Below are positions 55,411 through 64,000 of a stretch of DNA of 64,000 nucleotides, in pieces. The position numbers and the translations under genes are program-made. The notes beneath the pieces are model-generated. The model saw nothing but the letters and a program-made list of their open reading frames with translations, had not been told where the DNA came from and searched no databases. The stretch spans positions 1-64,000 of the forward strand of contig DOPG01000129.1 of NCBI GenBank assembly GCA_003513555.1, in the 5' to 3' direction. Every line of letters begins with the position of its first letter. The stretch's first letter is position 1. Origin of the DNA: Rhodopirellula sp. GTDB lineage: Bacteria > Planctomycetota > Planctomycetia > Pirellulales > Pirellulaceae.

Positions 55411-56976
55411 ATGATTCGAACACGCTTTGCCCCCAGCCCCACTGGTTATCTCCATATCGGTGGCGTCCGTTCCGCTCTCTTCAATTGGCTGCTTGCCAGG
55501 CAGAGCGGGGGACAGTTCATCTTGCGAATTGATGATACCGACGCAGGCCGCAATGTAAGCGAAGCCTTACAACCGATTCTGGACGGATTCCGTTGGCTCG
55601 GAATGGACTGGGATGAGGGGCCCGAGGTAGCTGGACCACATGCGCCCTACTACCAATCGCAGCGATCCCAACGCTATCAGGAAGCAGCTGAGCAGTTACT
55701 TGCCAGTGGTCATGCCTACCGCGACTATGCAACCCCCGATGAATTGAAAGCGGAACGCGATGCTGCTGAGAAGAAAGGGGAACGATTTTTCTACGATCGC
55801 CAGTGGATGGCAGAGACAGATGAACAGGCAGCGGCATTCGAAGCAGAAGGTCGACCGCGTACTTTGCGACTAAAAATGCCGAGAGAGGGGACATGCATCA
55901 TCAATGACTTGGTGCGTGGAGAGGTCCAGTTCGAATGGGCACAAGAGCAAGACACGGTCATCCAACGTCCCGATGGAAGTTGCCTGTACCATCTCGCCAG
56001 TGTGATCGACGATCATGACTTCAACATTTCTCACGTGGTCCGTGCCGAAGAACATCTGCCAAACACTCCACGCCAAATTTTCATTTTGGAATCCCTTGGC
56101 TATGAGCGGCCACAATACGCACACCTGCCCTATGTCGCCGAACCCGGTGGCTCGGCGAAATTGAGTAAACGAAAACTGGCCAAGTACGAAAACAACAAGG
56201 ACTTTGCCCAATTACTCGCACGAGGCAGAAACATAGCTGAACGCTGCGATATTCCTGTTGAAGCCGACACTTTCAACCCGGTCATCATCGACTTCTATCG
56301 TGAGATTGGTTTCGAGCCGGAAGCCATTCTCAACTACCTTCTGCTACTAGGCTGGTCCCTCGATGGGGAGACTGAAAAATTCACCGTTGATGAAATGGTC
56401 AAGTTGTTCACGATTGAAAGGGTGAACAAGTCACCCGCGTCATTTGATCCCAAAAAACTGATTGCCTTTCAGGGCGACGCTTTCGCACAATTGCCGCTTG
56501 CAACCCGTATTGAACGGACTCAACCGTTTGCTGCTCGCGCCGGCTTGCTTCGGAGCCCCGAAGCAGAGGAAAAACTTGCCAAGGTCGTCGCAGGAGCTGA
56601 CGATCGGCTCAAGATGGCGGGTGACATTCTCGACTTTGATTACTTCTTTCTCGATGAATTCACCTTCAACGACAAAGCTTTCAATAAGCGAATCTGCAAG
56701 CCTCAAAATGCTCGCCCGTTGCTGATTGAACTCCGTGGCCATTTAGCACAGGTCGACTTTTCCAGTGCCGATCAACTCGAACAAGAGATTGGGCAATTTT
56801 GCGTGAATCTGGAAATTGAGCTCAAAGACATCATTCATGCAATTCGGGTTGCGACCACGGGTCAAGCGGGCGGATTCGGCATGTTCGACACCCTAGCGAT
56901 CCTAGGAAAGGATAGAGTGCTGGATAGAATCGACGAGGCACTGGAACGAGCCGCGACAATCTGCACCGATTCCTGA
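55411..56976 (+). CDS. gltX: Glutamate-tRNA ligase
   Basis: 521 residues from ATG 55411. A class I synthetase: [21 protein letters not shown] (HIGH as HIGG), [25 protein letters not shown] and AKLSKRKL (KMSKS as KLSKR), followed by an anticodon-binding alpha-helical region. It charges tRNA-Glu with glutamate. The diheme cytochrome gene begins 19 bases after its stop, and glnS lies further downstream on the same strand, so charging of Glu and Gln tRNAs is encoded together here. Confidence 0.96.
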   Translation: MIRTRFAPSPTGYLHIGGVRSALFNWLLARQSGGQFILRIDDTDAGRNVSEALQPILDGFRWLGMDWDEGPEVAGPHAPYYQSQRSQRYQEAAEQLLASGHAYRDYATPDELKAERDAAEKKGERFFYDRQWMAETDEQAAAFEAEGRPRTLRLKMPREGTCIINDLVRGEVQFEWAQEQDTVIQRPDGSCLYHLASVIDDHDFNISHVVRAEEHLPNTPRQIFILESLGYERPQYAHLPYVAEPGGSAKLSKRKLAKYENNKDFAQLLARGRNIAERCDIPVEADTFNPVIIDFYREIGFEPEAILNYLLLLGWSLDGETEKFTVDEMVKLFTIERVNKSPASFDPKKLIAFQGDAFAQLPLATRIERTQPFAARAGLLRSPEAEEKLAKVVAGADDRLKMAGDILDFDYFFLDEFTFNDKAFNKRICKPQNARPLLIELRGHLAQVDFSSADQLEQEIGQFCVNLEIELKDIIHAIRVATTGQAGGFGMFDTLAILGKDRVLDRIDEALERAATICTDS

Positions 56977-56995
56977 AAAGGCCTTTGAGACTACA

Positions 56996-58510
56996 ATGGA
57001 AGCAGTACGATCACTGCCGCTCACGCCACGAATCTTTATGTTGTTGCTGAATCCAACAAAACGGCTTGGACTCCTCGCCGCATCGAGCCTCACTTTCTTT
57101 GCTCTCGGTTGCTCTACTGAGGAAGCACCCGTTGTTTTCGAACCAAATCTGGTTCACACCATGAAATATCAAATTCAGAAGAAAATCCCGATGGATGAAG
57201 CATCGAAGGATTCGACGTGGGTGGTGGATACGATGTTTGGTAGCCCTGACAGACCGGTTTTGCCGTCAGTCATCACTGAGGACGAGGACCTGGCGACTCT
57301 TATCAGCACGGAGCGTTTGGAGCACGCCTCCGGCCCGACATCCGACCAAGGACGAGGCCTATTCCGGGCTCTTTGCGCCAACTGCCACGGAGTGACCGGC
57401 AACGGGAGAGGCAAGGACGCGTCCGTGCAAATGCCTTATCCGCGTGACTATCGGATGGGCATTTTTAAGTTCAAATCCACCCCCAGAGGCGATAAGCCAA
57501 CGAGGGAAGATTTGACTCGGCTGATTCGCGATGGAATTTCAGGCACGAACATGCTGCCTGCTCAAAAACTCCTTGAAACAGAGAACTTTCGTCGCAAGCA
57601 GAACAATGAACCAGACCTAACAAAAAGCCAGGTCACCGAAGAGGACATCCAAGCCCTCGTCGACTATGTGATGTATCTTTCGCTCCGAGGTGAACACGAA
57701 CGGCAACAAGTCGACATGGGGATTCTAGAACAGATTCTTGAGGATGGTGAAAGACTCATCAATTCAGACTTTGGCAGTCGCGTTGTATCAGAAGAAAACT
57801 TCAAGGCAACACTTGAGGAAAATGCTGACAAAGAGGATGAGGATTTGACGGATGAAGTGCGGGCCAACTTGGCACTGTACGAGCGATACCAGGAAGACTG
57901 GGAATATGCTGAAGAGTACGCAGCAGAAATAGTGGAAGCATGGCTGGAGGGCCCAGACGCGGTTCTGCAAGTTCCAGATCCGCCGGAGAATCTCCCGTTG
58001 GCAGAAAGCGCAGCTGATGTGGCAAACCTGAGCAGTGGTGCTCATGCAGAGGAATTCGCTGCTTCCATCAAACGCGGACAAGAGTTGTTCGTGGGAAAGA
58101 TAGCATCCTGTAGCAAATGCCATGGAGAAAAAGGTTTGGGCAATGGGCAAACCACAGACTACGACGACTGGACGAAGGATTGGACAACTCGTGTCGATTT
58201 GAAACCAGAAAATCGTGAAGAGTTGATTCCCTTAATGGCGAGGGGAGCTCTACCACCTGTAAACATCATTCCGCGAAACTTTGCTGAAGGCGTGTTTCGG
58301 GGTGGGTCATCATCCAAGGACCTGTACCGTCGAATTACTCAGGGAATCGACGGGACGCCCATGCCTGCGGCTACCTTCGTTGAAGGCCAATTTGATCCCG
58401 AAGATGTATGGCACCTGATCAACTTCATCAGGTCACTCCAAACGACGGATTCATCATCCGGGTCTCCTAAAACGGCTGACCCAACCGAGGTTCCTTCCGA
58501 GGCACTGTGA
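56996..58510 (+). CDS. Membrane-anchored diheme c-type cytochrome
   Basis: 504 residues from ATG 56996, or ATG 57038, which starts directly before the hydrophobic segment (LGLLAASSLTFFALGCS). That ALGC may be a lipobox, so a lipoprotein is likely. Two cytochrome c domains carry haem motifs: CANCHG (about residue 124, with distal RDYRMGIFKFKSTP and MLPAQK) and CSKCHG (about 372, with NFAEGVFRGG and GTPMPA as a likely Met ligand region). Between them lies an acidic helical linker of about 150 residues. An electron carrier on the outer face of the membrane is expected, with its oxidase or reductase partner not in this window. It sits between gltX and glnS on the same strand. Confidence 0.9.
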   Translation: MEAVRSLPLTPRIFMLLLNPTKRLGLLAASSLTFFALGCSTEEAPVVFEPNLVHTMKYQIQKKIPMDEASKDSTWVVDTMFGSPDRPVLPSVITEDEDLATLISTERLEHASGPTSDQGRGLFRALCANCHGVTGNGRGKDASVQMPYPRDYRMGIFKFKSTPRGDKPTREDLTRLIRDGISGTNMLPAQKLLETENFRRKQNNEPDLTKSQVTEEDIQALVDYVMYLSLRGEHERQQVDMGILEQILEDGERLINSDFGSRVVSEENFKATLEENADKEDEDLTDEVRANLALYERYQEDWEYAEEYAAEIVEAWLEGPDAVLQVPDPPENLPLAESAADVANLSSGAHAEEFAASIKRGQELFVGKIASCSKCHGEKGLGNGQTTDYDDWTKDWTTRVDLKPENREELIPLMARGALPPVNIIPRNFAEGVFRGGSSSKDLYRRITQGIDGTPMPAATFVEGQFDPEDVWHLINFIRSLQTTDSSSGSPKTADPTEVPSEAL

Positions 58511-58694
58511 GCACTGGCTCAAGCCGCTCAAATCGAGGTCACTACGAAGTTTCCTCAGGATTCGGTACCCTAGCCATAGCGGCACGTGTCACTTCGCTGA
58601 ATTCGCCGCACCGATCGCTTGGAACCTCGCGTAGGCAGGGTAGGGCGTTCGTGATCATTTGCCGCCAACAGTGGGCGAACCAGGAGCGATTGAG

Positions 58695-60386
58695 ATGAGC
58701 GAAACAAACGAAAAACGGGAAACAAAGAATTTCATTGAGCAAGCGATCGACGCGGATCTGGCGGCTGGTCGCTTTGCGAATGTTCAGACCCGGTTTCCTC
58801 CCGAGCCCAATGGATACCTTCATATCGGGCACGCAAAAAGCATTTGCCTCAACTTCGGGCTCGCTGAAAAACATTCCGGCACCTGCAACTTACGATTCGA
58901 CGACACCAATCCAGCCAAAGAGGAAACCGAATATGTTGAATCAATCATGGAGGACATTCGCTGGCTGGGCTTCGAATGGGACAGCTTGCACTTTGCCAGT
59001 GACTACTTCGAACAACTTTATAGCTGGGCAGAAAAGCTAATTGAGTCAGGCGACGCCTACGTTTGCGACCTATCAAGCGAAGAAACCCGAGAGTACCGGG
59101 GCAGCTTGACCGCTCCCGGCAAAAACAGTCCCCACCGCGACAGAAGCCCGATGGAAAATCTCGACCTGTTTCGTCGCATGCGTGCCGGAGAATTCGAAGA
59201 TGGCAGCAAATCCTTACGTGCCAAGATTGATATGGCTTCGCCCAATATCAATCTACGCGACCCGGTGATGTATCGCATTCTACGTGCAACGCACCACCGC
59301 ACCGGTGATGACTGGTGCATCTATCCAACCTACGACTGGACACACGGACAGAGTGATTCGATTGAAGGAATAACCTTCTCGATCTGCACACTTGAATTTG
59401 AAAATCACCGTCCCCTTTATGACTGGTTCTGCGAAAAACTTGGCATTCACCATCCACGACAGATTGAATTTGCGAAGCTGAAGCTCAGCACTCTGATGAT
59501 CGGGAAACGTTTCATGCTGAAACTGGTAAAGGAGGGCTACGTGGACGGTTGGGATGACCCCCGCATGCCAACGCTCTCCGGTTATCGCCGTCGTGGATAC
59601 ACTCCCGAATCAATTCGTAATTTCTGCTCCGACGTCGGTGTTGCAAAGTTCAACAGCACCATCGATATCATCCGGCTTGAAAGCGCTGTGCGTGAACACC
59701 TCAATCGAGTGGCACCACGCCGAATGGCAGTGCTTGACCCCGTCAAACTGACCATCATAAATTGGCCCGAGGGTCACGTTGAGATTAATGAAGCAGTCAA
59801 TAACCCGGGAGAACCTGCCGAGGGGAAACGGGAGATCCCGATGTCAGGTAATCTGCTAATTGAACGCGAAGATTTCCGCGAAGAGGCACCACGAAAATTC
59901 TTTCGTCTGAAAAAGGGGGGAGCAGTTCGATTGCGTGCCGGTTTCATTGTCGACTGCCACGATGTTGTGAAAGATGATGACGGTAACGTCACTGAAATCC
60001 TATGCACTTATGACCCTGAAACCAAAAGTGGTGCCGACACGTCTGGTCGCAAGGTAAAAGGCACAATCCATTGGGTCAGCGCGGACCATGCTGAAGAATT
60101 TGAGGTACGGCTATACGATCGACTCTTCACCAACGAGAATCCCGCAGCTCCTGAGGAAGGAAAAACATTCCTCGACTACCTGAATAGCGAATCACTCAAA
60201 GTGATCACTGGATATGGCGAGCCTTGCCTTCGAACGCATACAGTTGGTGAGCGAGTTCAGTTTGAAAGATTGGGCTACTTTGTCGTAGACAAGGACAGTG
60301 AACCAGGCGGTAAGCAGGTTTTCAATCGCGTCGTCACTCTTCGCGACACATGGGGAAAGATGGAAGCCAAGGGCAAAGCTAACTGA
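58695..60386 (+). CDS. glnS: Glutamine-tRNA ligase
   Basis: 563 residues from ATG 58695; a longer in-frame start at 58659 adds residues without family similarity. A class I synthetase of the GlnRS type: [22 protein letters not shown] (HIGH), [67 protein letters not shown] and the C-terminal beta-barrel anticodon domain. It charges tRNA-Gln directly. The KMSKS loop is atypical: where the usual reading is VMSKRKL, this has LMIGKRFM, with Lys271 retained but an extra residue and no serine. Only part of Bacteria use GlnRS, and planctomycetes are among them. Confidence 0.94.
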   Translation: MSETNEKRETKNFIEQAIDADLAAGRFANVQTRFPPEPNGYLHIGHAKSICLNFGLAEKHSGTCNLRFDDTNPAKEETEYVESIMEDIRWLGFEWDSLHFASDYFEQLYSWAEKLIESGDAYVCDLSSEETREYRGSLTAPGKNSPHRDRSPMENLDLFRRMRAGEFEDGSKSLRAKIDMASPNINLRDPVMYRILRATHHRTGDDWCIYPTYDWTHGQSDSIEGITFSICTLEFENHRPLYDWFCEKLGIHHPRQIEFAKLKLSTLMIGKRFMLKLVKEGYVDGWDDPRMPTLSGYRRRGYTPESIRNFCSDVGVAKFNSTIDIIRLESAVREHLNRVAPRRMAVLDPVKLTIINWPEGHVEINEAVNNPGEPAEGKREIPMSGNLLIEREDFREEAPRKFFRLKKGGAVRLRAGFIVDCHDVVKDDDGNVTEILCTYDPETKSGADTSGRKVKGTIHWVSADHAEEFEVRLYDRLFTNENPAAPEEGKTFLDYLNSESLKVITGYGEPCLRTHTVGERVQFERLGYFVVDKDSEPGGKQVFNRVVTLRDTWGKMEAKGKAN

Positions 60387-60444
60387 CTTAGCAGAACACA
60401 GAGTCTACAATTTCCGCAATGCTGAACCAAGCGTGTTCTCCGAA

Positions 60445-61887
60445 TCATCTGGTTACAGGAGAGACTTCGACTCCACAAGTCACAAAGATTCGTTTGGCAG
60501 CTGTGTCAATCTCTCCGAGCTGGGCGATGCGTTTCTGGTTGATCATTTGCAAGACATTTCGAGCAGCAGCCTCGTCCAGCATCGCGTTTGCTCGTCCATA
60601 GGCAACTTGGATCCCTCGCCACGCAAGTGCCTCCAGTGGTCGCTGCAACCGCTCTAACAACTCGATCAGCACACTGATTTTCCTTACATCACGCTGCGGA
60701 TTACTGGCCATCTCGTTACCGAGCCTCACTGTCTGCTCAATCAAGCCAGCTCTTTCGTTAGCCAGCTTGGCTTGATCGGATTTCCCCATCTGATTCAACG
60801 CTTCGCCTAACATTTTGTAAGCACGAAAATCGGTCTGATCGCGAAGCACCGCATGCCCCAGACTTTCCGCAGCTAGCGAAAAATCGGCCTGCTGTAACTG
60901 ATATGCCCCGAGTGCAAACCAATAGTCCGAATACTGCTTGATTTCTTCCGGAGCACTGTTGATCCATTCAGGCAATCGGTCAAATTGCTTCAATAGTGCC
61001 AGCAATCGACCCTGCAACGCATACTCTGCTGGCCCTAGAACTGCTGACGAGTCATTCACTGCCTCCTGTAAAACTTCACCCGCTACAGCAAGCTGGCCCA
61101 AGCTAATTGCGTGCCTTGCCGTGCCCTCCAGACCGATCGGCTCAAACGCGTCAGTCACTGCGTCACCGGGTAAAGGACAAGACAACGATAGCAGCGATCG
61201 CAGATCCATTTCTTCCACGTTGCCCACGCGACAAAGGCGTCTCAACAATACGTTCGCCTCCACTCGGCGTCCTTGACGCATCAATAGACGGGATAGCAAA
61301 CGATCGATCAAACTGGTCTCATCGACCAAACCATTCAAGATTCGATAACGTTCCTCAGCTGCTTGCCAATCACCTTGAAAAACCAGCCATTCGGCCGTCT
61401 GGCCAAGAACCGCGAGACGCGTATCAGGAAATTGAAGTGCCAAATCATCAAGCATTTTCACCGCCTGACGAAATCGACGTTTTTCTGCCAACACGCGAGC
61501 CATCAGGAAAATCGTCTGAGGATTTTCACCGTCAACTCGCCTCAGCTCCCTCACTAGCTCAAATGCAATATCCAGATCTCCGGAATCCAAAGCAGCGATG
61601 GTGCCTTCCTGCAACTTTGCGGTGTTGCTGACGGTTGACTCCTGTTCCATGAATTCTGTCGATGATGAACCAATGGCCGAATTTTTATCCACCGCCCAAG
61701 ATCTGCTATCAGGTGGTGAAGCATCAGTAGGCCGCCCCGGTGAACCAGTTTGCGAAAGCTCAGAAATTTTCCGAGGAGGATCATCATTCAGACGCGTCTC
61801 ATCCACGGTTGCTTCACGACTGCAACCACACATACAAGCTAGACTCGCTAATGCCATCATCATGCATCTAAGAGAAGGAGATGGCAT
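60445..61887 (-). CDS. TPR-repeat lipoprotein
   Basis: 480 residues from ATG 61887. The N-terminus is a Cys-rich lipoprotein-like signal (MMALASLACMCGCSREA). A disordered Ser/Pro/Asp stretch (about 28-90) precedes TPR-type helical pairs from about 93 to 470, for example LDIAFELVRELRRVDGENPQTIFLMARVLAEKRRFRQAVKMLDDL and FRAYKMLGEALNQMGKSDQAKLANERAGL. A periplasm-facing scaffold is expected. It lies 90 bases downstream of the heptaheme cytochrome gene on the same strand, and shares with it and the UnbV gene a likely outer-envelope role. No ligand is assignable. Confidence 0.83.
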   Translation of the reverse strand: MPSPSLRCMMMALASLACMCGCSREATVDETRLNDDPPRKISELSQTGSPGRPTDASPPDSRSWAVDKNSAIGSSSTEFMEQESTVSNTAKLQEGTIAALDSGDLDIAFELVRELRRVDGENPQTIFLMARVLAEKRRFRQAVKMLDDLALQFPDTRLAVLGQTAEWLVFQGDWQAAEERYRILNGLVDETSLIDRLLSRLLMRQGRRVEANVLLRRLCRVGNVEEMDLRSLLSLSCPLPGDAVTDAFEPIGLEGTARHAISLGQLAVAGEVLQEAVNDSSAVLGPAEYALQGRLLALLKQFDRLPEWINSAPEEIKQYSDYWFALGAYQLQQADFSLAAESLGHAVLRDQTDFRAYKMLGEALNQMGKSDQAKLANERAGLIEQTVRLGNEMASNPQRDVRKISVLIELLERLQRPLEALAWRGIQVAYGRANAMLDEAAARNVLQMINQKRIAQLGEIDTAAKRIFVTCGVEVSPVTR

Positions 61888-61935
61888 TTCGTATTTGTCC
61901 TTGTGGCCACGGCACCGATTTCACTCGGCATCTAT

Positions 61936-61980
61936 GTTACGTTTCCGTCTTCGTTACGTTTCCGTCTTCGTTACGCTTCA
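61936..61980. repeat. Tandem 17-bp repeat (2.6 copies)
   Basis: gttacgtttccgtcttc occurs at 61936-61952 and 61953-61969, with a degenerate partial third copy ending near 61980 that overlaps the stop of the cytochrome gene. It lies in the 90-base gap before the TPR gene and may reflect slippage; no function is evident. Confidence 0.85.
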
Positions 61981-63132
61981 GCCTTCAGGGTGAACCCGAA
62001 TCCAGTGATCATGAAAACCGGTTCCAAGACTTTCAAAGTCATACTTTGGCATGTGGCATTGAATACAGCCTTCGGTTGTCGAAACAGGGCATGAAACGTG
62101 GGCACTTTTTTCGGGCTGATGACATTCAATACAATTAGCGATGTGTTCTGTTTCACTCATGTCACTGATCGTTTGGTGCGGATTGTGGCAGGTGGTACAC
62201 CGCAACGCCCCTTCTGACTCGATGAAGCACTGACTACGCAGCAAACCAACAGGTTGGAAACGAGCCAATTTGTCAGGATACTCTCGCAACTCTTTCAGAG
62301 TAATCGCTTCAGGAAGTCGGTGACAATCACCACATAACTGAATTTCAGACTCGCTATCCCACTTACTGGAACCTACAGAAAAGGGAGGCGGTTCTTTCAT
62401 GGCTCTGGCTTGCCGCACATGTTCCTCGCCCGGGCCATGACATTTCTCACAATTCACATTTGCTTTCAAATCCACAATCGTCTGATCAACAACCGTGCCC
62501 GTTGTAGTATGACAATAGATACATTTTTGCATCACGTTATCTACATGCTTCATGCCAAATCGCTGCCATTCCGACTCGGGGAGCTTTAATGGCTGCCCGG
62601 GGGTTCGCCCAAGCCGATCACGATCGCTAAACCAAGATCCGCGGTGTTCATAGGCAACAGTTCCTTTCTCAGCATCTTTTGCCAAAGATAACAGGGTAAT
62701 GGCATGATCCCCGGAACCAAGAGCATATTGGAGCGGAAAAGAATCATTACTACCGCCAGAAATCCGCACAGACAGCCCATCCTCACCCTGCTCGTACTCA
62801 TACTGACCGTAGGGTTCACCATAGTCAAAAACACGACCGTCAAATTTCGAGACGACTTTTTCATCTGAGGCCAAAGCAAACGTGTGGGCATGCCCATGCA
62901 TCCGATGCAAGTCATAGTTCTCAACATGACATTCGCGACATACTTCGCGGCCCACGTAACCATCTCTACCTTGCGGCGTCTGCGCATTCACATCAGCGAC
63001 TGAACTCACAGCAGCAGTTTCCACTGCCCCCTTGGGCTCTTGTGCGACCAACTCAGTGCGTAAAAATTCATTACGCAGCACTTGCAACGCAATGACAACA
63101 AGCAGCAGAAGGACGACAAATCCTCTTTTCAA
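61978..63132 (-). CDS. Exported heptaheme c-type cytochrome
   Basis: 384 residues from TTG 63132, supported by GGGAGAG just upstream and by the signal peptide it starts (KRGFVVLLLLVVIALQVL). Seven CxxCH haem motifs in order: CRECH, CIYCH, CEKCH, CGDCH, CTTCH, CIECH and CIQCH; the last four are closely packed, as in cytochrome c-554/NrfA-like multihaem proteins. The middle (about 85-180) is beta-rich. A periplasmic or surface electron-transfer protein is expected. Upstream lies the UnbV gene (390-base gap) and downstream the TPR lipoprotein, an arrangement of redox and scaffold proteins. The electron partner is unknown. Confidence 0.92.
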   Translation of the reverse strand: MKRGFVVLLLLVVIALQVLRNEFLRTELVAQEPKGAVETAAVSSVADVNAQTPQGRDGYVGREVCRECHVENYDLHRMHGHAHTFALASDEKVVSKFDGRVFDYGEPYGQYEYEQGEDGLSVRISGGSNDSFPLQYALGSGDHAITLLSLAKDAEKGTVAYEHRGSWFSDRDRLGRTPGQPLKLPESEWQRFGMKHVDNVMQKCIYCHTTTGTVVDQTIVDLKANVNCEKCHGPGEEHVRQARAMKEPPPFSVGSSKWDSESEIQLCGDCHRLPEAITLKELREYPDKLARFQPVGLLRSQCFIESEGALRCTTCHNPHQTISDMSETEHIANCIECHQPEKSAHVSCPVSTTEGCIQCHMPKYDFESLGTGFHDHWIRVHPEG

Positions 63133-63521
63133 CGCACTCTCCCATTCCGAGCTTCGAACCCGTAAATCATGAACATGCAGAACCCGTTATTGTTGAGAAC
63201 AACCGGCAGCAGGTAACAAGCACAACCCACCTGAAGTGACATTGCATACCAACCGCGGCTACATCGCAAAACATCCAAAGGGCACCCAGTTCAACCCAAT
63301 CAGCACTCGTCAACAAGCCGTAACTTCTCAGTAAACTGCTGGAAAACGCTGCTAGCGTTATCACTCTCATCCCGAACCGTGGACACAACGATTCATTATA
63401 CAAGCTACTCCAGCATTCATTCCCACGAACTCTGCGTGAAAAAACCAATCGAACTCGCCCCAGTTCTTCGAATGGAAACAATTCAACACCGCGCAGCCCC
63501 AACACGCTTCACGCGGCCCAC
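63133..63521. other. Intergenic region between the UnbV and heptaheme cytochrome genes
   Basis: About 390 bases. It includes a TTGTT-gag-AACAA hairpin near 63191 without a T tract and the GGGAGAG that serves the cytochrome TTG start. A 112-codon minus ORF (63167-63505) has no family features and I reject it. Confidence 0.3.
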
Positions 63522-64000
63522 TTAATCAAACATGTTGACGATCGAAAACAGCTCTGCCTGCCCTTCGACCAACAAATATCGTTGATCAGCTTTTACGTCA
63601 CGAAAGATCTGCTGCTTTCCGCTGGGCCAATGAATCACAACCTCATCCAAGCTCAAAGCATTTCCCACCCCAAAACTCAACACAGGTTCGTTGCGACAAA
63701 GAAATCCATCTCCTGCATTCAACCAGTCAGTAAGTTCGACATCTCCACTTCGAACAACTACCCGACTGCCAATTGCATCACGCTCACTAACGACACCGAC
63801 AATTTCGAGTTGAAACCAATGATTTGTTGACTCTGTTCGATTTAACAACAGAGCAGATGTTTCACCAACATGAGTGACGACAAAGTCCTGCCTGCCATCG
63901 CGATCAAAGTCCAACTTCGCCAATGCCCTGCCCACATGGTCTCGTTGCCAGTAACCGGAATCATCAACAACCTCCATCAGCTCAAAACGATCGCCCCCAT
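63522..64000 (-). CDS. ASPIC/UnbV domain protein (N-terminus beyond window)
   Basis: At least 159 codons, with the frame open to the right edge; the N-terminal part is missing. The visible part starts with an FG-GAP-like repeat (LAKLDFDRDGRQDFVVTHVG) and continues as ASPIC/UnbV: NHWFQLEIVGVVSERDAIGSRVVV, followed by LNAGDGFLCRNEPVLSFGVGNALSLDEVVIHWPSGKQQIF. These are usually large secreted propeller proteins; many planctomycete members are fused to, or adjacent to, TPR or multihaem proteins, as here. A calcium-binding beta-propeller role is inferred from DFDRDGRQD. Confidence 0.88.
   Translation of the reverse strand, partial: GGDRFELMEVVDDSGYWQRDHVGRALAKLDFDRDGRQDFVVTHVGETSALLLNRTESTNHWFQLEIVGVVSERDAIGSRVVVRSGDVELTDWLNAGDGFLCRNEPVLSFGVGNALSLDEVVIHWPSGKQQIFRDVKADQRYLLVEGQAELFSIVNMFD

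Noticed and set aside
63167..63505. 112-codon minus ORF between UnbV and cytochrome genes
   Set aside because: No recognisable family or secretion signal, and unusual residue composition; treated as intergenic.
1..64000. Search for tRNA, rRNA, CRISPR arrays, transposases and phage genes
   Set aside because: None seen by reading the gaps and proteins; short repeats present are not spaced as CRISPR and no transposase motifs occur.

Overview
The window looks like chromosomal DNA of a planctomycete, most likely a Rhodopirellula-like member of the Pirellulales. The evidence is lineage-typical families: two planctomycete-cytochrome proteins (PSCyt1/DUF1549/DUF1553), each followed by a DUF1501 Tat-exported protein; a YTV-repeat surface protein; a secreted sulfatase; a giant DUF4347/beta-strand-repeat protein; an ASPIC/UnbV protein next to a multiheme cytochrome; and a planctomycete-type ECF sigma factor. 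I support 38 protein genes. I see no tRNA, rRNA, CRISPR array, insertion sequence or phage. Several genes have no usable ATG and appear to start at TTG or GTG.

Layout. 1-14.1 kb is a cell-surface region: a giant repeat protein that runs off the left edge (minus strand), then a small exported Cys-rich protein and a stripped-down SecA-like ATPase in tandem, a YTV protein built on a 16-residue beat, and an unusual prepilin peptidase. 14.6-21.3 kb holds a 1726-residue WD40/Big2/cytochrome/PSD1 fusion plus its DUF1501 partner. 21.5-24.4 kb is a leuB-cdsA-tatD operon (minus). 24.6-33.2 kb has an unknown helical protein, a signal peptidase I with an inserted zinc-ribbon-like segment, fabH, a DUF58 protein, an aldehyde dehydrogenase, thiL and a small NTF2-like protein. 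33.4-38.8 kb is a tight PSCyt/PSD1-DUF1501-sulfatase operon, followed by a secreted alpha/alpha-toroid protein with a CxxCH motif.

40.5-60.4 kb is mostly housekeeping: aroC, rpiB, rpsA with a clear terminator and an inverted repeat in its leader, a NarL-type response regulator, a low-complexity membrane-anchored protein, a cysteine desulfurase, a Nudix-like protein, a Gfo/Idh/MocA oxidoreductase, ruvB, bioA overlapping an ECF sigma factor, then gltX, a diheme cytochrome lipoprotein and glnS. 60.4-64 kb (minus) is an apparent UnbV / heptaheme cytochrome / TPR lipoprotein cluster cut by the right edge.

How it fits together. Much of the accessory content concerns the cell exterior: Tat and Sec export, signal peptide processing, surface repeat proteins, c-type haem proteins and glycan desulfation. 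The best candidates for something little described are the minimal SecA beside surface-protein genes, the zinc-ribbon signal peptidase, the CxxCH toroid protein, and the UnbV/heptaheme/TPR cluster. These functional links are inferences from gene neighbourhood and motifs; no database search was possible.
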